DNA from: Asterias rubens
Taxonomy: Eukaryota > Echinodermata > Asteroidea > Forcipulatida > Asteriidae
Direction of reading: 5' to 3'
Length of the DNA stretch: 64,000 nt
Assembly (NCBI RefSeq): GCF_902459465.1
Contig: NC_047062.1
Location: forward strand, 15,569,994 to 15,633,993
Shown here: in pieces, positions 1 through 11,687 of the stretch
How the letters are laid out: the number at the start of each line of letters is the position of its first letter
Numbering within the stretch: the first letter of the stretch is position 1
Notes under the pieces: generated by a model
What the model saw: the letters and a program-made list of their open reading frames with translations, nothing else
Database searches by the model: none
What the model was told of the DNA's origin: nothing
Translations under genes and position numbers: made by a program

Positions 1-86
1 AGACAGTGGCCTTTCAACTTGTTCACCTGTGCACCTCCATCCATCTGGACATTATTGAGTGTGTTTCGTCAGGTCTCCACTCCAAC

Positions 87-1518
87 TCATCCCATCTCCT
101 CAAAGTTAACCATGATGACCTCGTGTCCGGTTTCTTTCACAAATTTCAAGAAATCTTCTGGTGACATTCCCGTGGTTGCTGAATTCACCATCGGATGGAA
201 GAACACTCTCTCATGACCCCCCGTTATAAAATCGCTGTCGAGCAAGAACTTTACATCGTTACTTTCGTCATTGAAGAGGGCGTAGGGTGTGACACAGCCC
301 TGGGCAACGCCCAGTTTGTCCTTTAAGATGCTCTCATCTGCCAGGCGGAGTCCCCCTGGGGCCCCTACCGTCTTGGCTAGGGTCGCCAAGTTGACTGGAC
401 GGTCGTGGCGGCAGGTCAAAAGCCAGAGGCCCTTTTTCTTTTTGTCTTTCATGAAAAGATTTTTGCCAACAGCTCCTGAGATATCTTTAAGATGGGGCAT
501 CATCGTTTCCACTGTAAAGACCTAAAGTGAAGATTCCATATAAAGAATAACAGTTTTGAAATTCAGACAAGACAGTGACACTGACAGCGTCTAGGGTCAT
601 CAACACCCAGCTGGACTAAGTATACAGGATGCTGAGTCCCATATACTTAGTCCAGCTGGGTGTTGATGACCCTAGCACTACAAAGGCTGAAGTTTCAATT
701 GATCACACATTTTATTTAGTAAACTGACTAGGCAGTCGGGGGTGTCGTGTTCAAGCGGTTAAGACTCTAAAAGAACACCCCCGCCACCGAACTCAAGCTC
801 TGACCTGTTCTACGAGTTCGTCAAGAGTCCCGACACTTGTGTCCTTAAGCAACACACTTAACCTGTGTTTGCCTTCATATGGGACAAAAAGCTGTAGTAG
901 TAGGTCCCGTGTGTTGTTATTACAGCAACTATCAACGCACGTAAAAGACAGTTTAGACCCCAATATACACTTATATTCTTATCACAAACAGAAGGGCTGG
1001 TTCATCCTAGCCCACCTTGTTGAGCTGTTAATGACTCCGCTTTTAACATCGGTCTCATCACTGTCACCATTACAATGTAATGGTGACAGTGCAGTGATGA
1101 GACCGATGTTAAAAGCGGAGTCATTAACAGCTCAACAAGGTGGGCTAGGTTCATACCAGTGTGTCTGGCAGTGCGACTATCTTCTAAATCGTATGAAGGC
1201 TGCTTTTGAAAGTGAGAAGAACAGGAAGTTTAGGGATAGGCTGTAGTTTGTGTAACTTATAGTAACACATTATGATTTGGTAACCATGCATAAATGATAA
1301 TCATAATGGATGGAGGAAAAAACTTTACATACTTTTAATTCCCTTCTCCGAAGGTAAGAAAAAAATTCAGTGGTTTTGGAGTTAATTAACGGCGGATAAA
1401 TTGGTGGCTACGACCGGAAGATTACCCGTTCAATTGTTAACGTCTCTATATCGAGCTTTTTCAGTTCGTTTTCTAGCTCTTTTCGACCACCCTTCGTGCT
1501 ACCGCATTCAGAAGCCAT
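87..1518 (-). CDS. PRORSD1: PRORSD1-like YbaK/ProX-type aminoacyl-tRNA editing protein (2 exons)
   Basis: Two exons on the minus strand: 1518-1426 (31 codons, ATG at 1518-1516, donor gtaatc) and 521-87 (144 codons plus TGA), phase 0 junction, giving 175 residues, close to the usual ~170 of this family. Seen: VFTVETMMPHL at the start of exon 2, then KNLFMKDKKKKG with the conserved lysine-rich stretch expected at the active site, CRHDRPVNL, GAPGGLRLADES, GGHERVFFHP and the end MVNFEEMG. The family (free-standing YbaK/EbsC domain) hydrolyses mischarged tRNA, classically Ala-tRNA(Pro), in the cytosol. The coiled, charged N-terminus (KELENELKKLDIETLTIE) fits vertebrate relatives, but the His-Pro-type spacer before VFTV is about two residues shorter. 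The in-frame GTG at 512 is an internal Val codon, not a start. The 904-bp intron carries two foldbacks and a SINE. The gene is divergent from the SLC46 gene. Confidence 0.93.
591..675. repeat. Perfect 34-bp inverted repeat (hairpin)
   Basis: Arms 591-624 and 642-675 are exact reverse complements (ctagggtcatcaacaccc... against ...gggtgttgatgaccctag) with a 17-base loop. It lies in the PRORSD1 intron. No protein is encoded; it is probably a small foldback element. Confidence 0.9.
735..1000 (+). mobile_element. tRNA-derived SINE, degraded (SINE-C)
   Basis: A tRNA-like head (ttcaagcggttaagactct as a degenerate A box, gagttcgtcaagagtccc near the B-box position) is followed by a body containing gtccttaagcaacacactta and ggtcccgtgtgttgtt, the kind of core found in widespread animal SINEs. 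Similar cores occur on the minus strand at 42800-42905 and 46225-46400. Boundaries are approximate and the type is inferred. Confidence 0.55.
1006..1149. repeat. Near-perfect foldback, ~67-bp arms
   Basis: The arms begin cctagcccaccttgttgagc and end with its exact complement ggtgggctagg at 1149. The only clear interruption is a 5-base insertion (gcagt) in the right arm near 1090. The centre is accattaca/a/tgtaatggt with a 1-base loop. The long open frame crossing it (839-1246) is a by-product of this palindrome. Confidence 0.9.
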
Positions 1519-3799
1519 GACTTTTATTTTCTGTGTTGTTCAATATCAAGCTATCCCCGCATCTGTGGCGAGACACCTGTTGCATTTCACTTTTCATTTA
1601 AATTGCGCCCTCCATTGACCCTTCACACAATAAATATACCAGCGCCGCGGCGTCACGTCCTTACCATCAATCCACTGTCAATGAGAGCCACATTAATTAC
1701 CGCTTGCCACGACGGGCGACGGACAACAAACAAACCAACATTATAAAAGAAATGTCATAACGGAGATATACATGTTCGCACGGAGGTAGAATCATAGTCG
1801 TGTTTACTGGGAGTAAACATATGGTTTATATTGATACTGGAAGTAGGCATACATACGAGACCCTCACCCCTTTCCATCACGCTTTTTCCCCCTCATTATC
1901 TCTCACAGTAATTAGGGGAGGGGTGGGGTTTGCTTCAGAGTGACTACGGCTATAAAGATGCGGCTGTGGATGATAGTGCCTTGATTTTTTCATCCTCATG
2001 CTTTGGACATCCTCATTCAAGGAAATTTCGCTTTCCACCGACACTGTGACAGAGAAACCGTCCAAAAGCTCAGATGCAGACTGAAAATGTGGAGGAGTAA
2101 AATTCCTCCACTGCAACCATCTGAAACTGAGCTACGTAAAGACAATAACAACTCAAAGTTTATAGCCTTGGTTCCAGACATTTTATAAGCTGTCACGTTT
2201 TTACCCTTCATATGCTACTACCATATGGAGGTAGAAATAAAATGGAAAGCCATAATGCAAAGCAAAAAAACAGATCACTACACTAGTGTTTGTTAACAAT
2301 GTTACAAATATAGTATTCAAACATTGTATTGATTTTTGTTGTAAGCAACATTTGGCAGTCTAGACGTGTCTCTGCCAACCAAGGCGGTTTGTTTATCAAC
2401 AAAAGACTAGTTCTAAACACATAAAGAACAGTTTTGCAAAGTCACGCAACGGTTCACAATGGTTTCATAATGGACTGCGACTGCAACAACACAATCGGTC
2501 TTCGGACATTGTGACGTTCATTAACGTTTGTCGTGGTATACGGCTCTCACGCGATTAATCTGGTCTCTCCATTTTGCTGACCAGTGGTGTAGTAGCAAGA
2601 GCAGCGCTGAAGAGTATAGTTGCGAGAGGGGAGGAAACGCTACATATCGCGTTGGAGAATTTGCAGACTTGTTCACAAGTCTACGGTAGTCATAATTGAT
2701 TATTAAATAACAATGCACTTCATAAGGATTTGGCTGGCAATTTGATTATGATTGCTAGCAGGACAACTCATCATATGACTCACATTTGAGAGGGAGATCG
2801 ACCATCGACCCAGTGCATATGGTTGCAGTGGCTGCTTAAAACACTGGTGAAAAGAGGTACGTTGACATAATGATAATGTTCCATTGTCTTTGCCATTGTC
2901 TTGATCAGCTATGGATAAGTCAGGATATCCTAAAGTTGGATCATGCCACACGTCCTGATGGGGGTGTGTCATCAACAATGCATGGGACAGTGTTTCTCAG
3001 TTACAGGGGGAGGGGGGGGGGGCAGGACGATACATTGAGAAGTTAGCAACCCATACGAAACATCATGGGGAAACATGCACAAAATGTGTCACTGAAATCA
3101 GTATTTGCTGACAACAATGGACAGTGCAACCATTGAGTAAGGACAGATCAAGGAAGAAATTTCATGCTAAGCAAGGTTTTGTACTAGGCAGCTCTATGAA
3201 ATTGGGCCCTGCTTACTCTATGGTGCAACCATAGAGTAACAGGGACCAATTCAAACAGGTCCCTCTCGCTGCATGCATGACTGTGTGTGTGTTGCCGTGG
3301 CAGGTCCGACCTTGGAAAGCTCAGTTTTGTCATAATCTAAAGGAAGAAAATAGACCTACATATGATTGTGCATAAACAAAAATATGAGGTCATGGCCACG
3401 GCATGTAATGTGTCGTACCATACCACAGAGAGAGTTGACCAAAGGAACGACCAAAGATATATAGCATGCAGTTCCAAAGGCATAACGCGTGGACCGTTTT
3501 GGTGGTGGGGGGGGGGGGGGGGTCTGTCACTCCAGCTTATGCTAATAGATCATTATTGTGCATTATTGTACAGATTCGAACGGTTCTCCTATATATAGTG
3601 TTCATTTTGAAACCATAAAGGAATTCCTCCATGTTCAAACTAAGCGTCAAATTAGGGTTGACTCATGATAATCGAGTCAACCCACTTATTGGACTGGGTG
3701 CACATAGGATCATCCCCCGGAATTGATACATTTTTATTTTACTTTTTATGTATAGGCCTATAGGCCTAATGGAAACAAAGATCGACTCAACAAAATTAA

Positions 3800-3833
<34 letters not shown>

Positions 3834-4387
3834 GCAACAATACCATGCAGTGGACACATATATTTTAATTTATTTGTATGTAAATTAATATCAACAAATA
3901 TTATAGTACAATCATTATGTGCAAATATTTGGGACAGATAAAAGTCTTTTATAGTGTGATGGGAGTGTTACCAATGCTGGGTGAGTTTCATGCTCTTATT
4001 GACATCAGCCTAGTCTTGGCACAAGGCTAAAGTGTATGGCCCGCAAACGTTCGATTAAATATAGTCTACTTAGTTTATAGATTAAAAAAGAAAAACTTGA
4101 TTAAGTCGTCATTAACCTTGGTCTTCAAAATAGTAAGTTATTAACTTTTCATTTTTCAAAACTGATTATCAAAACAAAAATATAAATTTCGTACAAACCG
4201 ATATTCATTCGTTTGCAGCGAAATGCGTAGGAATATTTTCTTAAATTAGGATATAAATGTACCATCAGGTTGCAGTTCTTCTCATCAAAATAGTATTCGT
4301 CATAAATCATTGTTGGAGTCATTGTCAATCTATGCATCAGGTTCGAACTCATTGTAATGGTTTACGTTTGTTCTGTTCTTCTTTCAG
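1519..4387. other. Intergenic spacer between divergent PRORSD1 and SLC46
   Basis: No supported gene. It holds two small hairpins (ttactctatggt-gca-accatagagtaa at 3213-3239; gggttgactc/gagtcaaccc at 3655-3683), G-runs near 3006-3021 and 3508-3522, a CAA microsatellite at about 3799-3842, and a fragment of the 'agctctatgaaattgggcc' repeat at 3150-3215. The promoters of both flanking genes should lie here, but no clear TATA element is seen at the expected places. The last bases before 4388 form an acceptor (ctttcag) that probably opens the SLC46 coding exon. Confidence 0.6.
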
Positions 4388-4428
4388 GTTTTTTTTTAAC
4401 ACCAATAGTAGGTCAATACTACATCAAA

Positions 4429-7400
4429 ATGAGTGAAATAAATGAGGTCGGAGAGTATGTTGAAGTTACCAGCGTCCTCCTTAAGCCGTCATTAACAAAT
4501 CGCCAGCGGGCCCAGGCAAGATGGATAACAGTGGAACCGGTTATTTCATTTTCAATAATAGGTATCATAGTTTTGAGCCTGATACGACCTCTTTACATCA
4601 AAGACCGGATTCGCGAGTCGCACAACGTCACCGACATTGCCAATGTCACCGAGTGCGGTGCCCCGAATAGCACTGCTGACCCATTGGACGCCCAGATCCA
4701 GTCCGAGGTATCGCTATGGCTGCTGTATCTAAGCGGTGCATCAGGGATACCATCCATCATAACCACGCCTATTTACGGGACTATCAGCGATAGAGTCGGC
4801 AGAAAATTCTGCATGGCTGTTCCCATCGTCGGTCTTGTTCTACAGGAGGTTGTGTATTGTCTCACCATTTATTTCAGCCTGCCTTTGGAGGTTTTCCTCG
4901 CAGGAGAAGTCTTACAGGGTGTGACGGGGGGATTCGCACTGATGTTCTCGGGATGCATGTCCTACTTAACTGACTGCACCACCGTCAAACAGAGGACATT
5001 CCGAATCGTAATAGCCGAGATGCTGACTTATTTTCTGGCTGGGGTAGGGCAACTAGGTGAGGGGTATATCATTAGTTACTACGGCTACCTACTCCCACTA
5101 TACATCGCATTTGGAGTCAATATCATTCTGATTCTGTACATCACAATTCCTCGAGTTTTGATTGAGACGATGGAAAAGGGAAGTCAAGCGGGCCGTATGG
5201 GATTCTTTGACATAGGGAGGAGCATCAAGAAACTAATAGCATTTAATGAGAACGGCCGTAGGTGGCAGCTATTGCTCCTTAATTTCTCGATCTTTACGAA
5301 TTTGGTGGCGGTATTTGGACTTGCGTCGCTCCTCGTACTGTACGGCACTGCACAACCATTCTGCTGGTCTCCAGCCACGGCTGGCTTTGCTTCTGCTTTG
5401 TCCTTGTTAAGTATGTCCTTTGGTAAGTACATGTAGTTTCCTCGGCAAGCTATTGTAGTAAACAATTATGCATTTTGGGTTAAGACTTCGTCATTTCTAT
5501 TTTTGTCTCTTCTGTTGCATCGGATGGTATTTTGTTACAAAATAATTAGTAGTAATAAAAAAAACGTGTTTCTGTCACTTTAACTGACAGGCTGTCTGAC
5601 AGAAGTGTTAATATCAGAGACTTAAATGAAAATGGTAAAATTAGATCCCTTTGGAAATGTCTCAAAGTATTTCTTTTACTTGCCATATTTTGTTTTACGT
5701 TTCACTACAATTTTAAATGACTGTGTAATGTAAGAAATAAAGGTTTAGAGGGCACATTTTTTTTTGACGGCAGATTAAAAAAATAAAAATACTTTTGCCT
5801 TCCCCTGGAAGGCCTCTGCTTGGTATAATTTAGTGTAGACGTTAATATAAAACTATCCATCCGTGTGAACTCAAAATGAGAAAATCTATGCGAAGAGAAA
5901 TCAAAAGTGTATTTTTTTAAAACTTCGTTTACAGGCATGTTGGTCGGCACAAAGCTCTTCTCGTTGTGTCTTGGCGATTACTGGCTCATACAGATTGGCT
6001 GCCTAAGCATGTTCTTAGCTCTGATTGGTGTAGCCGTCGCTCAGTCTTCGCTGGTCATCTTTATAGGTGAGTATGGTTCATTCGTCCAAAGAGGAGGCCA
6101 GGAAGCTAAAATGCGCATCGAAAAGCTGAACAAATGGGATTGGGAGGGGAGTACAAGTCCAAACGATTATTTTGTATACACAGTGTTAAATAAATGGACA
6201 GTCAGGGATTTTTAGTCTGAGCAACAGTCGAAGTTATTTTGAACACTAGAAGGAAGTTAAATTGTTTTGTTTTTTGTCAAAACGGCATGTTTTGGCGGTA
6301 TCGTTGTTCATGATTCTTGATATTTCTTTGTTTGATACCAGTCTTGAAATATTCATATAGCTGTGCATAACATTTTGTTATTATTATGAATTGATTAACA
6401 AGCGTTCGATCTCTTGCAGGAATTGGCGCTGGTTTATTTCGGGGTATCCCCATTCCCGTTGCAAGGTCGGTCCTCTCTAAAATCACAAACCCAGATGAAA
6501 CAGGTAAGATGGAGCGTCTCAAGTCAGAGGCACGTTCTAGAGGCAAATGAACGTTCCTGTCACGGTTACGATCCAGCCCATACGCACTTAAAATAATATT
6601 ATATGAAGATTATATGAATCAAAGAAATGACGAAAAATCTGTAAGAATCCTGTAGAGGAATTCTATTTAAATACTAGAGGATTCTATAGACATTTCGCCT
6701 AGGCCCTTTAGATATGATTTTTTTGTAAGGGAGTGGAACGCCTGAACGTCCACTGACAGTGGATCGCGAGTCGCTAGAACGGTCCAGTGAAACGGACTCA
6801 TGCGGTCCAACAAACTGTGGGAGTCGATTGACCCCCCACAGACGTCACTCCGTAATCTTTCGATCGTCGCGATGGCCTCTCCGCGATTTTGTCATCCTGT
6901 TCTCGGTACACAGTATTCAGCACAAAGCTTCCGTTTCCTACTTGAATAATTAGCCCGAAATAAGCCAAAAGTGATGACGTCACCTAGAAACCGTACACCA
7001 TTTTCTGACGTTCACATGCACGTTTTTGCTCGCGTAACGTGCAAGTGAACGTTAGGTTTAGCTGCACGTTACGCGAGCAAAAACGTGCCCGTGAACGTCA
7101 GAAAATGGTGTACGGTTTCTAGGTGACGTCACCACTTTGGGCTTATTTCGTGCTCACGTCTGCACGTACGTACCTGACGGGAGAAAATGGTAATTTCACG
7201 TATTCTTAAAACGTGAGATTTTTACAACAAATATTTTGTCTGACGTTCACGTTCGAGATCGCGTAATGTGCAGCTAAACCTCCCTTATAAAGTCCCAGCC
7301 CTGTGACTTCATGCCCAGCCGGCCAGAGGTGATTCATGCCCAGACGGCGCCACTTAAACTTTGGTGTGATCCCTGGTTATCGCCAGCTTAACTGTTGAAA

Positions 7401-8458
7401 TGCGTTCTAGCAAAATTGAGGTCTCAAAAAAAAAATGCTGTTCTACACGATCAATGTATACATCACTAAGGATTTTGTTTTGTTTGTGGTCATTTTTTTG
7501 CAGGGGCAATGTTTGCAATTGTCGCCTGCCTTGAGAGCATAGCCACCCTCATATCCGTCCAGGTCGCATCCGGTTTGTATGCTGCAACTGTATCTTTTCT
7601 ACCACCGTTGACCTTCTATGCCTATGCTGGATTCTGTTGCGTTCCTGCTGGTATCACAATGTAAGAAAGTTTGGAATGTTTCCGTATCCTGTCACAACTT
7701 TTTCATTCCTTATGAAATAAAATAGTAATGGATTTAATACTCAAATGAGATAATGAGTGAAAAAAGTGGTGGCAAGAAACGGAAAGTTATCCCATGTCAA
7801 ATAAAAGATCCTTCATTTGCAACAAAATACGATAATAATGCGAATTTATAAGTCTTGGCTCTCTCTTGAAGGAGTTGTTTTAAAATAAGCTGGGGGTATT
7901 GGATTAAATTCTTTGATATTTCTTTTGTTTCTCTCAAAGTGTTCATCAAGAAAGTTTGCAAAACACATATAGTCATCGATGGACAGACGGTTTGTCGGTC
8001 ACAGTTCGTTGCACATCTTGCACCTAAGCCGGCGGCGGCGGTTGACGACAACGAGGGGGTTGTGACGATGGGATTATTACGTTTGTAACAATAATCCAAT
8101 GTGAATTTATGCGAACAAGTTTGCGCGTGAAATAATTTTCGTGGTCAGAGATTTAAAAACTCAAGCAGTGCACATGGTGCGTAGGAAAAGTTCGGCAGAA
8201 TGAATGGCAGTGGTCATTTTCCAGCCCAACTTTAAAATCACCCCTTGCGACCCCAAACCTGAGTGTTGCAAATTGAGTTTACGGACAAACTATTGCTGTG
8301 ATACAGAAATATTTATGTGGGTTTAAAAAATAAATAGATTGGCTATAAATTCAGTGTATTTTGTTTTGTCTCCTTCACATTACAGAGCTCTGCAGATCTT
8401 CTGGCCACGGAGGAACGAATACACACCACTTGAACCCATTGACATGCTTGTAAACTAA
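4429..8458 (+). CDS. SLC46-family MFS transporter (5 coding exons, 479 aa)
   Basis: Coding exons 4429-5422, 5935-6066, 6420-6503, 7504-7660 and 8386-8458 join with consistent phases (1,1,1,2) to 479 residues ending EPIDMLVN. Seen: the SLC46 N-terminal signature VEPVISF before the first membrane helix (about residues 35-57), an extracellular loop with three N-glycosylation sites (NVT 66, NVT 72, NST 80) and Cys, the MFS motif A GTISDRVGRK (117-126), and about twelve hydrophobic segments. The family includes the proton-coupled folate transporter SLC46A1 and the lysosomal SLC46A3; which substrate this one carries cannot be read from sequence. I start at ATG 4429 because an acceptor at 4387 makes the upstream in-frame ATG (4357) intronic. 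Length is typical of the family. A 5' UTR exon upstream is expected but not located. Confidence 0.9.
6956..7150. repeat. Foldback element, 88-bp arms, in SLC46 intron 3
   Basis: Arms 6956-7043 and 7063-7150 are near-perfect reverse complements with a 19-base spacer. Each arm contains tgacgtcacctagaaaccg or its complement and the stretch gcgtaacgtgca. The element is non-coding; it carries the palindromic CRE octamer TGACGTCA in each arm. Confidence 0.9.
7740..7795 (+). repeat. Partial MITE end (same family as 14216-14366)
   Basis: The segment tgagtgaaaaaagtggtggc followed by aaacggaaagttatccc matches, with changes, one end of the element in EAPP intron 1. It lies in SLC46 intron 4. Only one end is recognisable. 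Confidence 0.5.
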
Positions 8459-8722
8459 CATTGTTTTATTTGAATAATTTACATTTCGTGGTTACTAACA
8501 ATGAGTTATATAAAAAACTCCACTTCAATAAGTGTTACCCCAATATACAAAAGGGACATTATTAATTACAACATTCTCATTCTCGCGCGTGAATAATTAT
8601 ACACTTCATTTCTTTTCATGAACAAAACGTTTGTTTTGTGTTCCAGACACTGACCACCATTTTGTTATTGTCAGACCTTAGTAGAACAACATTTATAACA
8701 GGATAAACCAAAACGTACCCCT

Positions 8723-8728
8723 AATAAA
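8723..8728 (+). terminator. Candidate poly(A) signal of SLC46
   Basis: AATAAA about 265 bases after the SLC46 stop codon. It is the first canonical hexamer downstream; use is inferred. Confidence 0.4.
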
Positions 8729-8757
8729 ATCATGTAAATAATTTGCTATAGGAATTA

Positions 8758-9131
8758 TCAAAGGCACTGGTTACGTTTGGTAATTGTCAAAGACAAGTAT
8801 TATCACTTCATGTTTCCCAACATAATGCACAAAATAACAAACCTTTGGAATCAATTGCCAAAGTTCAAGAGATAAATGACAGAATTAAAACCCACACAAA
8901 TTTGTAAGTTATCAGATACCCAATAAAAGGCTTTAGGGCTTAAGTGTTTTAGTAATATTTTGAGTGACAAATTAACAAAATTACAAATCTTTCTCAAAAA
9001 CTATACATGTACGTTACTTCAGCATGGCGCCATTTCTCACAATGTTTTATACTACCAACAGCTCCTCATTGCTTGTTACCAAGTAAGTTTTTATGCTAAC
9101 AATTATTTTGAGTAGTGCCTAGTGTCTTTAA
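8758..9131 (-). mobile_element. MITE family M1, minus copy
   Basis: Begins aaaggcactggttacgttt and ggtaattgtcaaagacaag, and ends attattttgagtagtgcc with gtgtctttaa. Internal landmarks shared with other copies are tttctcacaatgttttatac and ttgcttgttaccaagtaag. It is non-coding and part of a family with terminal inverted repeats of the type ggcagtggacactattgg. Confidence 0.8.
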
Positions 9132-9715
9132 CTGCTTCCGTTTGTCTCGAGTGTCAGCCATTGATTCATCAGTAAATTGTCTAATTTTGTAGAATTTGTA
9201 ATCCAGTATCAATGTTTGTTCCTTTTTGCAGTGAAGACCACACCCGTTGTTTTGTAAGGCAGGTTCTTCCAGCATGTACCGGTAACATTTATTAAAAGAG
9301 CAATAACTACAGCTGTATTCTGAATGTTTAAATAGCTTGTTCAAAAAAGAACAGCAATAATAATTCCAGCGGGCACCAGCACTGAATACTAATCCACTGC
9401 ACTAAATGTAACACCCAACTACTACTGACATGTTCGCCATTGTCGAAAAAAAAAAAACAGATTTGAAATTAATACAAGGGCATGTCAGACGTGCAACTTT
9501 GTAAATTGCGAATAGAAACAAAAAAGTTAATGGCCAACCACACAAAACTTTATAAATTTCTCCCCCAAATTGTTGATGGTATTGTTTTCAAAACAAGGGG
9601 CACTCATCAGCTGAAAGGTTGCCCGTGTGGTAATTCTAGAAGCTGATTTTTTGCTTGCTTATAATGTAAGGTTGTTCAGCACCTCCGCCTCACTTAGGCA
9701 TAACAAACACACGTC

Positions 9716-10026
9716 ATGTTGGCGTAACAGGCCCCCCCCAAAAAAAAAAACACAAAAAAAACAGGGTAGGTAGATAGGGATTAATTTTGGTTTCCCCCCT
9801 CCCAGCAACGGAAATGACATGTTTTCAATTGTTTAAACCGGTAGTATACATGATAACAAAAGAAAACAAGGATACACACAACAAATAGTACATTTTTAAA
9901 CTCTTTATAACATTTACTTTATTTTTATGTCTTTAATAGATTTTAATCATTAAATTTTTTCCCTTGAAAAAATAAAAATACCCAGGGTCGGCCGTATTTT
10001 TAGGGTAGGTCGGGTTACGCCAACAT
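9716..10026. mobile_element. Non-autonomous TIR element
   Basis: Terminal inverted repeats atgttggcgtaac (9716-9728) and gttacgccaacat (10014-10026) are exact. The roughly 310-bp inside is AT-rich with an A-rich run and encodes nothing recognisable. No certain target duplication is visible. Confidence 0.7.
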
Positions 10027-10159
10027 AGCATTTGTTTGAATGCCTTATCATACACAAAAACAATGGCACCTTGATAACAGTGGCTGTGGTTTATTTCTCT
10101 GCCTTTCATCTCTGTTGACCCCAGAAACAGACCAGGCATTAAAGAACTGGCTTGTCTTT

Positions 10160-10680
10160 CCCTAGCCCTGGCGGCCTTACACTTTCGTATTGTACTACAG
10201 TGTACAGAGGAAGAGTCCTTTATAGGGCTAGTCTTTCCCTAACTGATTGCAGGGGTTTTCCCAGTTATTTTTTTCCTCCCACAACACTCATTTTGTGTGA
10301 TAAGCCCACTCTTCTCCTACCTCTTCAGTCTCCTGACTATGACTAGAGCAAGCTAGTCGAAACGTTGAGACCAATTCAGAACTGACTCCGCGGCAGAACA
10401 GTTAGTTACAATCTTATAAGCTAAAGTAGTAGTCCAGTCTATTTTCTATACCATCCACCCTGGTAATAGTTAAAAAGCAGGACAGTTCTTTTCAGAACTG
10501 AGAAGTCTCCCGAACCTCCGATTATCTACTCCGCGGCAGTAGAATAAACAAGACAGTTCTCTAAGAACAAACTCTACCTGGCAAGTAGATACACACATGG
10601 TGTTACCGCAAACCAAATATCGATACCTCACCATGCTATGCCTCAAATCCTATAAACACTCGTTCTACTATTCACTTTGT
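10160..10680 (+). mobile_element. Presumed Penelope-like fragment with hammerhead-like hairpin
   Basis: A conserved ~60-base stretch (ccttacactttcgtattgta then cagaggaagagtcct) recurs at 61131-61200. Further on, ctatgactagagcaagct followed by agtcgaaacgttgagacc resembles the stem II plus CGAAAC part of hammerhead motifs known from Penelope-like retroelements. A downstream block (acctggcaagtagatacac then ggtgttaccgcaaacc) recurs at 41920-41965. No open reading frame survives; family assignment is inference. Confidence 0.4.
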
Positions 10681-11687
10681 TATAAGTGCAAATGGATAAG
10701 TAACAAAATAAAATAACTAAAATAAAATAAATCATGTGAGTGAATCCACTCTTATATGGACTTAGAAATAGTTATTTGGAGCGTTACCATGAGTAATCTA
10801 AAGGTGGTTGTGGCTAGTTGAATCGGGTAACTACAATTCTGCATTTTAGCTTTGAAAAAAATCAAAAGGGTCCTCAATGGTTCAAGCTAATTTTAGTGGT
10901 TTTTAATCATTATATTCATATGGTGTTTGGTGTATTTTGTACTTAACTATGAACATTTTGTTTAATAATGATAGTAAGAACCCAGGTTTAAAGTATACCT
11001 TTGGTTTTTGGAAACGTTTGATTGTTTTAATCCTGTATAAATGTATACAATAAAACTCATGCCAACAATCTGGAGCAGTTATGTTCACGCAGGAAGACTA
11101 GTCCGTTATTAGAATACACAATTTATGCAGAAACGTTTCTCAGATTGACATATTTTTGAATCCCTCTCTGGAAGTACCTCAAGAAAATACAGAATGACTT
11201 TTTATATTTTCTTAATAAAGTTACAGTTCTCAGGGAATCTCAATAGTATCTCTCTAAAGCAGTATTCAAATTATATTTTGTGATATATTTAAATTCTTCG
11301 TGTATTTATCACTTGCTAATAAAAAGAACGATGCAACAAAAACACTGTGTGTCTTGTCTGTGACTTATTTTAGCCAGCCAGAAAAATTTGCAGAATTTTG
11401 ATCATACTATGGCAATTCTAAGCTAATTGTGCAATGTAGAAATCTGTTTATATAGGTGTGTAAGGGAAGAATGCCTAGCAACATGGAGTACCACGCGCAC
11501 AATCAAGAATTCCCTGCTAACCCGTGAAATACAATTGACCATAAGTGCAGAATTCCCTGCAGAGTCATGAAATTGGGCCCTGGTTTCCTAAATCTTTTGC
11601 TCTAGTAGTTTTTAATGGTAGAAAATTGGGCCCAGCTCATCATGAAGCCAAGCACAATTTCGTTTTCACCTGTACTGATAAAGGGCT

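Larger units (their letters stand above)
8459..11687. other. Spacer between convergent SLC46 and EAPP
   Basis: Holds the SLC46 3' UTR, one M1 MITE (8758-9131), a TIR element (9716-10026), a presumed Penelope-like fragment (10160-10680) and, near 11460-11640, fragments of the 'atgaaattgggcccc' foldback family. Most of 10700-11460 is AT-rich without recognisable content. EAPP transcription enters it from the right, so its 3' UTR occupies part. Confidence 0.6.

Noticed and set aside
839-1246. 135-codon plus-strand frame
   Set aside because: It crosses the SINE-C remnant and the 1006-1149 palindrome; the protein has no recognisable motif and half of it is mirror sequence.
4357-4428. Upstream ATG for SLC46
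   Set aside because: An acceptor (ctttcag) at 4387 lies between this ATG and the conserved part, so 4429 is preferred.
10322-10375. Calling a functional hammerhead ribozyme
   Set aside because: The CTGATGA core is not intact and the second copy cannot form the same stem I; kept only as a hammerhead-like finding.
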